This document shows, in pieces, positions 9,101 through 16,858 of a DNA stretch of 64,000 nt (its first letter is position 1; each line of letters starts with the position of its first letter). The stretch is from Halobaculum saliterrae (GTDB lineage: Archaea; Halobacteriota; Halobacteria; Halobacteriales; Haloferacaceae), in NCBI RefSeq assembly GCF_009831625.1, contig NZ_WUUS01000013.1, positions 37,830-101,829 on the forward strand. Direction: 5' to 3'. The notes beneath the pieces were generated by a model. That model was not told the DNA's origin. It did not search any database and saw nothing but the letters and a program-made list of their open reading frames with translations. Position numbers and translations under genes: made by a program.

Positions 9101-10434
9101 TTGACGACGAACTCAGACGGCACTTCGACGACGTCGACGCCGAGCCGCCGTCGTATGATGCACTCGCGGACATCCGAGAACGATCACGATACCTCGATAC
9201 GACCGTCGATGTCGACGCCGACGAGCTCCGCATCCGGCTCACTGACGCCGGAGAAGAGGTCGCGACACCCGATACTGGTAGCGTGCAGGCCGCTGGTGGG
9301 AGTGTCCACGACGCAGCACTCCTCCAGATCGAAGAAGAACTCACTGCACTCGGTTTCACCGTCTCGATCCTCGCACAGGATGGCAGCGAGAAACCTGACG
9401 CGAAGGCGAGCCACCCCGACGTTGCCGACCGATTCGCCATCGAAGTCGAAACGACGACACCTGAGAATCCCGCAAAGGTGCTCACGAACCTCCGGAAAGC
9501 CCAAGAGGCAGGGGATATCCCGCTGTTTGTCGTTCGACCAGGAAACGACGGAACTGAGTGGGCCAAGCGTGTCGACGGTATTCTCACACCACCCGTCCGT
9601 ACCCTCCAGAATGGTGAGACGCGGTTCTACACCACTGACTCGAATCTCACGTTCAACGGCGGGGCAACCGAAGAAGGTGGAGTGACGGCCGTCCGCCCGG
9701 CGACCGACGACGAGAACGGGGCCCAGAACATCTGGCAGCGTGATGGCGACGAAATCGTCCTTTGTGATGCCAACGAGACGGAACATATCCGCCTCCCGTC
9801 GCTTGGAAAACTCTCGAAAGATCGTGTTCCAGCCATCTACAGCTACGACCACGCTGCCGACGAGTACGTCGTATACGAGCACGGTGAGCAACACATCTAC
9901 GAGACGAAATCGACGTTCGAGGACGACTGGGTGCGTGTCAAGAAGCCATTCGTCCCCGAAGCCGAACTCCCCGTACCAGACTACACACGTTCGACGTACG
10001 GCATCGTGATCCTCCACGATGAGGCGGAATTGGTCGTGTATGAAGACGGTGAGAAGCGGCCACTCTCGACAATCACTAACGGAACACTCCGTCCCGCATC
10101 GCCCGAATCAGCGGCCGCTGACGAGCCACTTAGTCAGACAGACCAGGCAGATGAGACAGTCGAGGAAGACCAATCGCCACCGTCGTTCGAATCGTTCGTC
10201 GACGAATATCTTGTCGAAGATGCGGATGAAGCCGTGCCGAAAGATGACGTATTCGGCCTCTACAACGACTGGGCAGAGGCACACGGCATCGACGATCCGC
10301 TGAATAAGAGCTGGTTCACACGGAAGCTCAACACCCATATCGAGGTAGACTCCACGAAGAAGCGAATCGACGAGGAACCCGTCCCGCATTACACTGGTGT
10401 CCGCATCCGGTCTGAAGAGGACTTTCAGCCATGA
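6124..10434 (+). CDS. Giant VirD4/TraG-like coupling ATPase with C-terminal primase-type wHTH
   Basis: 1436 aa from the ATG at 6124, which follows a good GGTGACGAGG ribosome site and overlaps the VirB4 stop by 8 nt. The central HerA/VirD4-type ATPase has Walker A (GTTGSGKS, about residues 505-512) and Walker B (LLVDEAAS, about 783-790). About residues 1060-1150 resemble a restriction-endonuclease-like fold (an ExE strand after a PD pair) without a clear catalytic Lys. The last 80 residues (VPKDDVFGLYNDWAE and onward) look like the winged helix found at the end of P4/D5-type primases. Coupling proteins carry the relaxase-DNA complex to the secretion channel. The added DNA-binding tail suggests recognition of element DNA, which is an inference. 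Confidence 0.82.
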   Translation: MREYLRVTPTSERLTPERLPQALESLHKLTSTDSAGLADKLNPLHSDTPLRFEFLALSEGKDDPVEFYYGADDHLDTLEKRLRSIYPETFDIERTEVDIASRLVQPVEFDRETFVEHYESGELTYEFGPDEQYESGTDDNNQAGPGDAESVADGGTVGDQFPDHFIEIGDTALELAPPDAIPEDEPLTTLAKPTVTSEGRILARPATESVSPLGVRWQGSATRKQDWMTSLSPFTADDEAELPAVDQPGGALASLVDHLMEATAPVAFQVVFQRRESWQSDADLRKEDVIDGRDTLAQEIIGSLFELDDRSESRDRNQLSDAVAKRVAAIEAKNPKRSFTANIRAIGIPSDSDGRDDLGERMQSLVPVFDPLDGPYYQVAAERIRDSGLRAATKERNARAALQRLLDREITTGRGTTRPEFVLSGRELAHFVLVPSSEQLTVEGARGTRAEQQSRNPLPRPHQDLMGEFRDGMAIGYALDDTGEAEDVPTHIPPGLLPTHYGRFGTTGSGKSKALINDMLSLYDNTEGPTILIIPKNDDMAQNYMRAHARQFGMTDLEENVVHFTIPDVLPGFSFFDLEPSMESGRRREDAVQRKADHYEEILKLVMGTDRYERATVAPTLIKTLIKALFDEEYGRENGLYRASTDYFAHRQLEHVVDQLWEAGPPNENIGDAPRSSDEEVTRTIRRQLQLDPNTFANVMGGVGNRLAYISQDTHLRQIFNNTENQFDFRDVLDEDTVILFDLGDLRDDAARIMTGVILTNLDAALKDRKQALSQRSDDYVVNLLVDEAASVVVSDIMNDLLEKGRGFRLSVGLSMQFPEQMEAEGGRKIYLNALNNIGSSLIGKINVDRELARAMAHEEMDPADFANRIRSLPRGEWIASLPSPTFGETGPYPFSLEPLPIPPGHPESESPLTEREEAQFTETLSSMHEHISDEHGVPAATDASTTRTPTDGHEVLDIGSDDLDVAIAKVVRSLQLQEGCREENGWVAVEAVDDELRRHFDDVDAEPPSYDALADIRERSRYLDTTVDVDADELRIRLTDAGEEVATPDTGSVQAAGGSVHDAALLQIEEELTALGFTVSILAQDGSEKPDAKASHPDVADRFAIEVETTTPENPAKVLTNLRKAQEAGDIPLFVVRPGNDGTEWAKRVDGILTPPVRTLQNGETRFYTTDSNLTFNGGATEEGGVTAVRPATDDENGAQNIWQRDGDEIVLCDANETEHIRLPSLGKLSKDRVPAIYSYDHAADEYVVYEHGEQHIYETKSTFEDDWVRVKKPFVPEAELPVPDYTRSTYGIVILHDEAELVVYEDGEKRPLSTITNGTLRPASPESAAADEPLSQTDQADETVEEDQSPPSFESFVDEYLVEDADEAVPKDDVFGLYNDWAEAHGIDDPLNKSWFTRKLNTHIEVDSTKKRIDEEPVPHYTGVRIRSEEDFQP

Positions 10435-10785
10435 AATGGACGTACACGGTCCAATTCCCGATATCATCGGGACTTCTTGAGACCTGTTCCACCCAAGCTG
10501 AATCATGACCTCATCCAATCAAACTCGAAGGTCGGAAATCACCCGATGGCGGCATGTTCCACCCAAATCCTCAATGGGTGGAACACTAACGAGCTTGGCG
10601 GAATGGGTGGAACACGCTCACGTCCAGCGGTTTGCAACCAGCCATAGTGAGTGTTCCACCCAACAACCAACTAGGATAGAACGGGGGGTCCCCGTTGGGA
10701 CCAAGGGATTGGATCGCGACCAACAGCAGCGTGAGTTCTGTGCTGGCTCAGAGCCAGTGAGAGCCATACGAGGTGCTACGTGAGG
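10435..10785. promoter_or_regulatory. Intergenic five-copy TGTTCCACCC site array
   Basis: This 351-nt gap between the coupling ATPase and the primase holds five copies of a 12-bp site. TGTTCCACCCAA occurs on + at 10485, 10555 and 10652; the reverse form ATGGGTGGAACA occurs at 10574 and 10603. Copies two and three face each other as an 11-bp inverted repeat with a 9-nt centre (10555-10585). No convincing gene is present; a possible 92-codon frame from 10505 runs through the repeats and looks fortuitous. The array is probably an operator for the primase operon or part of an origin or transfer site. Confidence 0.75.
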
Positions 10786-12048
10786 ATGAGTGAGCCTATG
10801 ATCGGCGAGCCGGAGGCGATTCCGGAGACGTTACGCGAACGCGACCAGTGGGTGTGCTGGCGAGAAGAGGAGCGAGACGGCAAACCGACAAAGATTCCGG
10901 TGACGCCAGGGGCTGGGGGGTTCGCATCAGCAACCGAGTCAGAGACCTGGGCGAGTTTCGGGGCGGCACTCGACTACACCGAGACGGAGTATGCCGACGG
11001 CGTCGGGTTCGTGTTTACTGACGACGATCCCATCGTCGGCGTCGATCTAGACGACTGCCGCGATCCCGAGACAGACGATGTCGACGACGCGGCGTTGGAC
11101 ATCATCAGGCGACTCGACTCCTATACGGAGGTGTCACCGTCCGGTACTGGCTATCATGTCCTGATCACCGGCGAACTCCCCGACGGGCGGAACCGTCGCG
11201 GGAGCGTCGAACTGTACGACACGGCACGCTTTTTTACCGTCACTGGCGATCACGTCGAGCGGACACCCACTCGCGTTGCACGCCGACAGGACGCGGTCAC
11301 AGCGATTCACCGCGAATACGTCCAGGACACCGAGCGTGACACAGCATCCGAGTCCGAACAGCGTGGTGGCGCTGACCCCCGGTCACCGACGACCGATGCA
11401 GCTGACGTTGACGTCGACCTCGAAGACGAGGACCTCCTCGAGAAAGCGCGAAACGCATCCAACAGCGAGAAGTTCGAGCGGCTCTGGAACGGGAATACGG
11501 TCGGCTACGACAGTCAGTCCGAGGCCGACATGGCGCTGTGCTGTTTGCTGGCGTTCTGGACCGGTGGCGACCAGACGCAGATGGAGCAGCTGTTCCGCCA
11601 GTCGGGATTGATACGAGAGAAGTGGGACGAGGTTCACTACGCTGACGGGTCGACGTACGGCGAGAAGACCATCGAGCGAGCGATTGCGACCACGTCGGAA
11701 TTCTACGACCCGGACGCCGGCGACGATACCGCAGATCCTCACGGCCCACCTGACAGGGTCACTGCTGGTAGTACGCCTGACGAGGCAGACAGGAGTCGTA
11801 CGTACCTGGCGGAGAAAAACCGCTTGTTGAGCGAGCGCGTCGACGAACTCGAGGCAACACTCGAACAGAAGACTGAGCGGATCGAGACCCTCGAAGCAGA
11901 GATCGAACGCCTCACCGACGAACTCGCAGCCCGTGACGGGGAAACTGAGCAGTCCCAAGAGGAAGACTCCGGTACTGCGAGCGAGACCGGTGATGACCCA
12001 GAGCCAGCCTCTATGTTGCGTCGATTCTTCGGTGGTCGGTCTGAGTAG
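10786..12048 (+). CDS. PrimPol-type (NrS-1/P4-like) primase-polymerase with coiled-coil tail
   Basis: About 420 aa. The N-terminal domain has the archaeo-eukaryotic primase signature of mobile-element primases: GVDLDDC (metal-binding Asp pair, about residue 85), SPSGTGYHV (about 117-125) and ELYDTARFFTVTG (about 141-153). A helical region resembling the middle of phage primases follows (about 220-310), then a heptad-rich coiled coil (about 345-395). There is no SF3 helicase domain, so it may work with a separate helicase. Starts at 10780 (GTG), 10786 and 10798 are all possible. Such enzymes prime replication of plasmids and phages, and it lies directly downstream of the TGTTCCACCC array. Confidence 0.8.
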   Translation: MSEPMIGEPEAIPETLRERDQWVCWREEERDGKPTKIPVTPGAGGFASATESETWASFGAALDYTETEYADGVGFVFTDDDPIVGVDLDDCRDPETDDVDDAALDIIRRLDSYTEVSPSGTGYHVLITGELPDGRNRRGSVELYDTARFFTVTGDHVERTPTRVARRQDAVTAIHREYVQDTERDTASESEQRGGADPRSPTTDAADVDVDLEDEDLLEKARNASNSEKFERLWNGNTVGYDSQSEADMALCCLLAFWTGGDQTQMEQLFRQSGLIREKWDEVHYADGSTYGEKTIERAIATTSEFYDPDAGDDTADPHGPPDRVTAGSTPDEADRSRTYLAEKNRLLSERVDELEATLEQKTERIETLEAEIERLTDELAARDGETEQSQEEDSGTASETGDDPEPASMLRRFFGGRSE

Positions 12049-12408
12049 CAGCGGGGACTGAAACGTCAGGACAATCATCCCTGTCTGAGGAAACTACTTC
12101 CAGAGCCCTGGTTCCGGGAACGGAGGCGGATTACCCAACGCGCTCGTTATATCGTGCTCCATCCCCCACCCACCGCCCCCGGCGCCCGGTGACGATGACT
12201 CCTGTCGGTTGACCATCGTGATGCCCTGCGACTCGGTCTCGACGAGGCCGAAGAGTAGATCGCAGAACTATGTACGAGTAGACAATTCCTCCGCAGTAGC
12301 GTTTATCGCGCCGACCAAGGGTGACGGCGCTCAGCGCGATGGGCACCACCACGAGAGCCGTCGTGGTGTCCAGTCTGGTGTCAGCTGAGTGCAGTCACAG
12401 GTGAGTCC
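12049..12408. other. Intergenic region with possible minus-strand gene remnant
   Basis: 360 nt without a clear gene. On the minus strand, 12094-12267 is open for 58 codons and ends in a Gly/Pro-rich, protein-like tail (MVNRQESSSPGAGGGG), but it is cut by a stop and has no good start. It may be the decayed 3' end of a former gene. I see no strong repeats. Confidence 0.3.
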
Positions 12409-12897
12409 ATGTCTACGTTCAGTAACTCAGAGGCAGCCAGTGCATCGCCGTCAGAAAACCACACGAGTCCATCGAGAGATACGGAGGATACAGATTCGCA
12501 GCCATCGTGGTCAGACGATGCAAGCAGCGAGGATGGAACGCCAACGCTCCGAATGAACCAATGTCCGGAGTGCGGAGCCCGTCGCTTCGTCTCAAAACTT
12601 CTCGTGTACGAGGTCACCGGCTACGATGAGGGCGGCGAGCAAGAGTTCCGCCGCCAGCACGTCCGGGCAGAGTTCGAATACACCTGCAGCGAGTGCCAGT
12701 CGATACTCCGGACGCTTCCCGCAGATCGCCGCGACTACTACGACGAAGTCGCGGTCCTCGAAACGGAACGGCGGGCAGCCCTCCGTGATCAACTCCGCCA
12801 ACTGGGGCAGCGGTGCTGGCGGCGTCTCGCAGCGCGAACGACGTGGCTGGCACTCGTACTCGTTACACTCGTGACCGGGCTCGTGATCGCACTCTAA
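12409..12897 (+). CDS. Zinc-ribbon protein with C-terminal membrane anchor
   Basis: 162 aa. The first 45 residues are Ser/Asp/Thr-rich and probably disordered. A zinc ribbon follows: CPEC at about residues 51-54 pairs with CSEC at about 87-90. The last 20 residues (WLALVLVTLVTGLVIAL) form one transmembrane helix at the very C-terminus, so the protein should be tail-anchored with the ribbon in the cytoplasm. It stands alone between two non-coding stretches. No named function is recognised; zinc ribbons of this kind often bind nucleic acid or protein partners. Confidence 0.7.
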   Translation: MSTFSNSEAASASPSENHTSPSRDTEDTDSQPSWSDDASSEDGTPTLRMNQCPECGARRFVSKLLVYEVTGYDEGGEQEFRRQHVRAEFEYTCSECQSILRTLPADRRDYYDEVAVLETERRAALRDQLRQLGQRCWRRLAARTTWLALVLVTLVTGLVIAL

Positions 12898-13129
12898 CAG
12901 CCCGAAGGAAGAGAGCTTCCTCGCTATCGACTCTTGCAATCCACCGGAATACGCAGGGGGTTATCGACGGTGGAGAGTTAGCCCATCAGCAGCAGGAGAG
13001 GTACGGTTCGGCGTACGTGCCCAAGAAGAGCAGGGCGCAAACGACCGGGCGAGCTGACTGCCCGTGATCGTCGTTCGCGCCCGCAAAGGAGCGAGGCGCG
13101 CTCGAAGCGCGTCCAGAGCGTGAGCGTCC

Positions 13130-13420
13130 ATGACTGGATCTGATATCCTCGACGACACGACAGACGACTACGAACGGCTCGAAACCGAACTCGTTGCCCA
13201 AGACCGGGATGCGGCCCGGGTCTCGACATCGGACATCAACGAGCGGAGTGCCCGTCATCTCGTTGATGAACTCATCGAGGACGATGTGGTGACACCGGTC
13301 CCAGACCAGCGAGTCCTCGTTCACGATCCCAGTGGTGAGGGCTTCGACTCAATCATCCAGCTCGCCGTCTTCCATCGCGGCTGGACGGCCGGCCGCGACG
13401 CCAACGCGGAGGACGACTGA
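13130..13420 (+). CDS. Small acidic protein, unknown
   Basis: 96 aa. It begins with acidic residues and contains a segment that could be a small helix-turn-helix (STSDINERSARHLVDELIED, about 32-51), followed by a strand-like VTPVPDQRVLVHD. This would suit a mini winged helix, but it has no recognised family. Its stop overlaps the next start by 1 nt (TGATG at 13418-13422), so the two are co-translated. A GC-rich inverted repeat (GCGCGC-TCGAA-GCGCG) lies just upstream, around 13090-13110. Confidence 0.6.
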   Translation: MTGSDILDDTTDDYERLETELVAQDRDAARVSTSDINERSARHLVDELIEDDVVTPVPDQRVLVHDPSGEGFDSIIQLAVFHRGWTAGRDANAEDD

Positions 13421-13743
13421 TGCAACAGACGCTCGCTGGGTGTGCCTTCTGCGATTCACCGCCCGGTGCAGAGATGGGCGAGGCGCATACCTGGGGAAAA
13501 GACGAACGGGTGACACACCCCATCTGTGTCGACTGTACGCTCCAGGAGCGGGCTGATCCCAAGAAGCGCGATCACCACGCCTGTGAGGGGTGTGGCCTCG
13601 TCGTCGACGCCCTCGCGGCACTCACTCGCTTTCGCGTCGAACTCGGCCATCTCGAGGGGACACTCCAGCTGTGTGCGCGATGTAGTCCTGACGGGCCCGC
13701 GACATACTGGACGCGAGATCTCGACTCACACGTTGTCGAGTAG
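13420..13743 (+). CDS. Small multi-zinc-ribbon protein
   Basis: 107 aa with three or four Cys pairs: CAFC near the N-terminus, CVDC (about 30-33), CEGC (about 47-50) and CARC (about 84-87). That is enough for two zinc sites. Such Cys-rich mini-proteins are very common in haloarchaeal plasmids and viruses and usually have no known function. Translational coupling to the 96-aa gene upstream suggests that the two products act together. Confidence 0.7.
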   Translation: MQQTLAGCAFCDSPPGAEMGEAHTWGKDERVTHPICVDCTLQERADPKKRDHHACEGCGLVVDALAALTRFRVELGHLEGTLQLCARCSPDGPATYWTRDLDSHVVE

Positions 13744-13849
13744 CCGTTCAATTCGGTGGAGCGTCTCTCGGCGTCCATTCACATAAGGCCAGTAGTGTAT
13801 CACTCGCCACACCGGTAGTGTGAAGTACACGGACTTCGAACTAATTGCT

Positions 13850-14557
13850 ATGACTCCTGATCGCGATCACATTCGTCCGGATGGTGGAATCGGCACGCTG
13901 AACCCGCCACCAATCGACGTACTAAACGAAGAAACGCTCGAACCGGAGACGCTGGCCGAGAACGCGCCCCGACTCGAAACAGTCGTGGAACTGCTCAACC
14001 GCCCAGCACTCGCTCGCGTTTACGTCTACATCTGCTACTGGGGCCCGGTCGCTCCTCCCGAAATCATGGAGGCGCTCGATCTCTCGAAATCGACTACTTA
14101 CGAGTACGTCGATCGGCTGGTCGACCTCGGCCTCGTCGACCGCGACGATTCGACGCGTCCCCAGCAGCTGACCGCCGACCCGATCATCATCGTCGAGCAG
14201 TACGTCCCGATCGTCATCACGCCAACCGTCCTCCACGCCCTCGCGCTCCAAGAGGTCGACGAGGATGTCGAGTACTTCGTGGACCGGTACGGCCTCGGGA
14301 AGCTCATCGCCGCGTTGCGCGGCGCCGGGCTCCACTTCGCGGGGACGACCACCCAGCGGATGGTCGCCAGCGACATCGACGTTCGCGAGACGGAAGCGAT
14401 GATGATCATCTACGCGCTCAAACCCGCGCTGGCCGTCGGCCGGGAGCACGATCCATTCTTCGAGTACCTGTTCCCGGATGTGCATGACGAGATGGACCTC
14501 CCCGATCTCGACGAGATGGCTGACGCCCCGCCGGACTCGTCGGACCCCGATAGGTGA
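13850..14557 (+). CDS. Winged-helix transcriptional regulator paired with a PIN protein
   Basis: 235 aa from the ATG at 13850; an in-frame GTG at 13820 is a less likely start. Residues about 50-115 form a winged helix of the MarR/TrmB kind, with a clear recognition-helix segment (MEALDLSKSTTYEYVDRLV). The C-terminal half is a conserved-looking alpha/beta region of unknown type. It is followed after 9 nt by a PIN-domain gene in the same direction. Regulator-PIN pairs are widespread in haloarchaea. The layout fits a toxin-antitoxin-like or autoregulated RNase module, but neither activity is shown by the sequence. Confidence 0.75.
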   Translation: MTPDRDHIRPDGGIGTLNPPPIDVLNEETLEPETLAENAPRLETVVELLNRPALARVYVYICYWGPVAPPEIMEALDLSKSTTYEYVDRLVDLGLVDRDDSTRPQQLTADPIIIVEQYVPIVITPTVLHALALQEVDEDVEYFVDRYGLGKLIAALRGAGLHFAGTTTQRMVASDIDVRETEAMMIIYALKPALAVGREHDPFFEYLFPDVHDEMDLPDLDEMADAPPDSSDPDR

Positions 14558-14566
14558 GTCCGTCGG

Positions 14567-15097
14567 ATGGGTCGAGACACGCCATTATCGGGTGACCAAG
14601 ATGTCCTGGTCGATGCGAATATCTTCTACGCGATCGGCCAGCCCTCGAATCCACAGTACCAACGATTCCGAACCGCAGTCCAACACGCCGGCGTCGTCTG
14701 CAAACTCCCAAGACGTGTGATCGGTGAACTCGGTGGCCCAGAGACGGACCGTGTCCGGACGGCACTCGACGAGGGCTGGGCTGAAATCATCGACACACCC
14801 TCACCGACTGATGGGGACGCTGTCGCAGCAAGCGATATCGCCAGACGAACCATCGCGAACGAAACCGACCAAGCCGAACACGAAGTCGAGAAGACGGACG
14901 CAATTCTTGCAGGGCTAGCCATCCAGTACGTCAGAGACCGCTCGACAACGGGTGTTGTTGTACTCACAGACGATCAGCCGGCCAGGAAGGGAATCGAGAA
15001 CGCCGTTCGAGCGCAGGGGTACACGGATGCGATCACGGTCTACGGATTGGCGGACATCATCGGCGACGATCCCGGCGACTCGATGCGGCTGATCTAG
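14567..15097 (+). CDS. PIN-domain putative ribonuclease
   Basis: 176 aa, a full-length PIN fold. All four expected acidic positions are visible: DVLVDAN near the start, the Glu in RRVIGELGG, the Asp in EKTDAILAGLA, and the Asp pair in VVVLTDDQPARKG. This implies an intact metal-dependent RNase active site. The N-terminal DANIFYAIG strand is typical of VapC-like toxins and of haloarchaeal stand-alone PIN proteins. It is coupled to the winged-helix gene upstream, which may be its antitoxin or repressor. The RNA target is unknown. Confidence 0.8.
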   Translation: MGRDTPLSGDQDVLVDANIFYAIGQPSNPQYQRFRTAVQHAGVVCKLPRRVIGELGGPETDRVRTALDEGWAEIIDTPSPTDGDAVAASDIARRTIANETDQAEHEVEKTDAILAGLAIQYVRDRSTTGVVVLTDDQPARKGIENAVRAQGYTDAITVYGLADIIGDDPGDSMRLI

Positions 15098-15620
15098 GTC
15101 GAGTGGTGGCCATCATTCCGAAAGCCCTCGGCCGCTCGGCATCCCGCGCCCCACGCTGCGCTCCTCGTTCCTGTGGTGCTAGCGGGGTCGGGGGACGGCC
15201 GAGACGGCCTCGCCCTTTCTAAGTCCGCCAGGATATCGGCTGTGTCATTGAGCGTCGGGCTCGGTTGACCAGTGGTTCTCTACGGCCCGCCCCGCGCGCC
15301 GCGTTCCGCCCTCCGCGTCGCTCGCGACCGACCATTCCGGGCGTGCGGGCGCTCTCCGCACCGCCCGCGCCCGTTCCGGGCTAAAATGCATGTGCCCTCG
15401 GCGCCAGCGGGTATCCCCGTCGGTTGCGCCCCTTGCGGGCTTTCGCGTTCCAGCGCTTTGTGCCGCCTGCGCTGTCGCGCGCCACACCGCGGCGCGCGTT
15501 CTCGGCGACAGTCGCCCTGGACACGGACCCGCACATCGGGCCGGACACGAGCGGGCATATCCCGCTGGCCGCTCGCTCCGGGCGGGTCGGCGCGCGGTGC
15601 TGGATGGTCGTCCGCCTCAG

Positions 15621-15675
15621 GCGCGCTCTCGCTCGCGCCCATAGGGCGCTCGCGAAGGCGCGAGCGAGAGCGCGC
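15621..15675. repeat. 19-bp perfect inverted repeat (hairpin)
   Basis: The arm GCGCGCTCTCGCTCGCGCC (15621-15639) is exactly complementary to 15657-15675, with a 17-nt loop. It is not followed by a T-run, so a simple terminator is unlikely. It sits about 100 nt before the RPA-like gene. Confidence 0.85.
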
Positions 15676-15709
15676 AGACGAGTCTGTCGGTTGTTGTCGT
15701 CGAGGAAAT

Positions 15710-15731
15710 CCGCGATGTTGTAGCATCGCGG
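15710..15731. repeat. 8-bp inverted repeat upstream of RPA-like gene
   Basis: CCGCGATG (15710-15717) and CATCGCGG (15724-15731) are perfect complements around TTGTAG. The repeat lies 40 nt upstream of the start at 15772 and may be an operator or part of a folded leader. Confidence 0.6.
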
Positions 15732-15771
15732 TGTCGGGCGCGTGAGCGCCTTCAGGAACCGGTGAGTTCCA

Positions 15772-16635
15772 ATGTCAAGTAAGAACGTCTCCAGTGAAGT
15801 AGTTTCGGTCGATGAACAGGCTTTCGAGAAACACGATGACGTCGAGGTCGACGAGGACGGATTCGAGGTCGTCGACGAGACCCCGGAGTTCCGGGCGACG
15901 GTCGACATGGAAGTGCAGGCGAAAGTCGATTCCAACCATCCAGACGCGCGGGTCGAGGAAGGCCCGGATCATCTGTTCGGGAAGACCCTCGAACAGGAAG
16001 AGCGCATCGAGGCCCGGGAAGCCGAGCTGGAGCACATCAGTGCCCAGGCGGAACTCAGTCAGCAGGAGGGACGCGCGAAGCGGACGCGAGAGGTCGTCGT
16101 CGAGCAGTGTGGCCGAGACGAGCCCGAACCGGTGGAGCGCACGGATCCCCGAGAGAAGCTGACGCAGGAAGAACTCGCGGCGGTGAACAAGCAGGCGATG
16201 CGGATCAGCGACGAGGTTCAGGGCGGCTGGTCGAGAGCGGTCGTCGCGAAGCAGTTGGCCGAGAAGGTGCAGCGCGGAGAGGACGTGACCAAGGCGGTGC
16301 TGGAGACGTTGGAGGAACTGAAGGCGGTGCCAGGTGCAATCGTGCCCATCGCGGATGTGCCGGACGTGCCCGTCGGGGAAGTGACGGTCCAGGGTGAAAT
16401 TACCGAACTCTGGACTCCAAGTGACAACTCGATTCAACAAGTCGGGCTCATCGAAGACGAGAGCGGGCGAACGAAATTCACGGTTTGGGAGAAGAGCGGG
16501 AAAACGGTGGTTCGAGAGGGGCAGACGGTCAGATTCAGAGCGGTCAAGAAGAACTGGTACCAGGGCCGGTGCAGTCTCGCGATCACGGGCTGGTCGAGGA
16601 TCGAATTCCCAGATCGCGGCCGCTGGTGGGAATAG
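15772..16635 (+). CDS. RPA/SSB-like single-stranded DNA-binding protein
   Basis: 287 aa. The N-terminal 150 residues are very acidic and helical. The C-terminal about 90 residues (from VTVQGEITELW to about residue 280) form an OB fold of the archaeal RPA type, with the familiar pattern 'GLIEDESGRTKFTVWEKSG' followed by 'GQTVRFRAV'. No zinc finger is present, unlike some RPA subunits. Plasmid-borne versions protect single-stranded DNA during replication or transfer, in keeping with the primase and conjugation genes nearby. A short T-run just after the stop may end the transcript. Confidence 0.78.
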   Translation: MSSKNVSSEVVSVDEQAFEKHDDVEVDEDGFEVVDETPEFRATVDMEVQAKVDSNHPDARVEEGPDHLFGKTLEQEERIEAREAELEHISAQAELSQQEGRAKRTREVVVEQCGRDEPEPVERTDPREKLTQEELAAVNKQAMRISDEVQGGWSRAVVAKQLAEKVQRGEDVTKAVLETLEELKAVPGAIVPIADVPDVPVGEVTVQGEITELWTPSDNSIQQVGLIEDESGRTKFTVWEKSGKTVVREGQTVRFRAVKKNWYQGRCSLAITGWSRIEFPDRGRWWE

Positions 16636-16651
16636 CCGAGGCGACGCGCCC

Positions 16652-16657
16652 TTTTTT
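16652..16657 (+). terminator. T6 transcription stop after RPA-like gene
   Basis: TTTTTT directly after a GC-rich stretch, 17 nt past the stop codon at 16635. Archaeal intrinsic termination needs little more than a T-run. There is no clear hairpin. Confidence 0.35.
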
Positions 16658-16858
16658 GCTGGTGTGTACGCGGTCACCGCCACCTCCCACCACCTCCACG
16701 GTCCGGGCTGCTCACGGCGCACAGCGCCGTTGCGCGGCCGGGCTTTCGCCACTGCAGTCATCGGTATCAGCGCCGTCCTCCGTGGTGTGTATTTGCCCCC
16801 TAATGGGTGAGGGGAATTCCGAGAGGCGCGATTTGCGTGTATCCCCTCGTGTGTATTC

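Larger units (their letters stand above)
15098..15771. other. GC-rich 674-nt non-coding region with strong hairpins
   Basis: Every frame here shows arginine/alanine-rich or proline-rich nonsense, so I take it as non-coding. Three hairpins crowd the 3' half just before the RPA-like gene: 15621-15675, 15710-15731, and GGCGC-GTGA-GCGCC near 15738-15751. It could be a structured RNA, a long 5' leader, or a DNA site such as an origin of transfer. Confidence 0.55.

Noticed and set aside
10505..10783. 92-codon frame through the TGTTCCACCC array
   Set aside because: The repeats are on both strands and not in frame with any periodic protein. Composition is poor and the start is weak.
15272..15935. 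Arg/Pro-rich open frames in the GC-rich block
   Set aside because: Frames on both strands overlap one another and have nonsense composition, as expected by chance in a GC-rich hairpin region.
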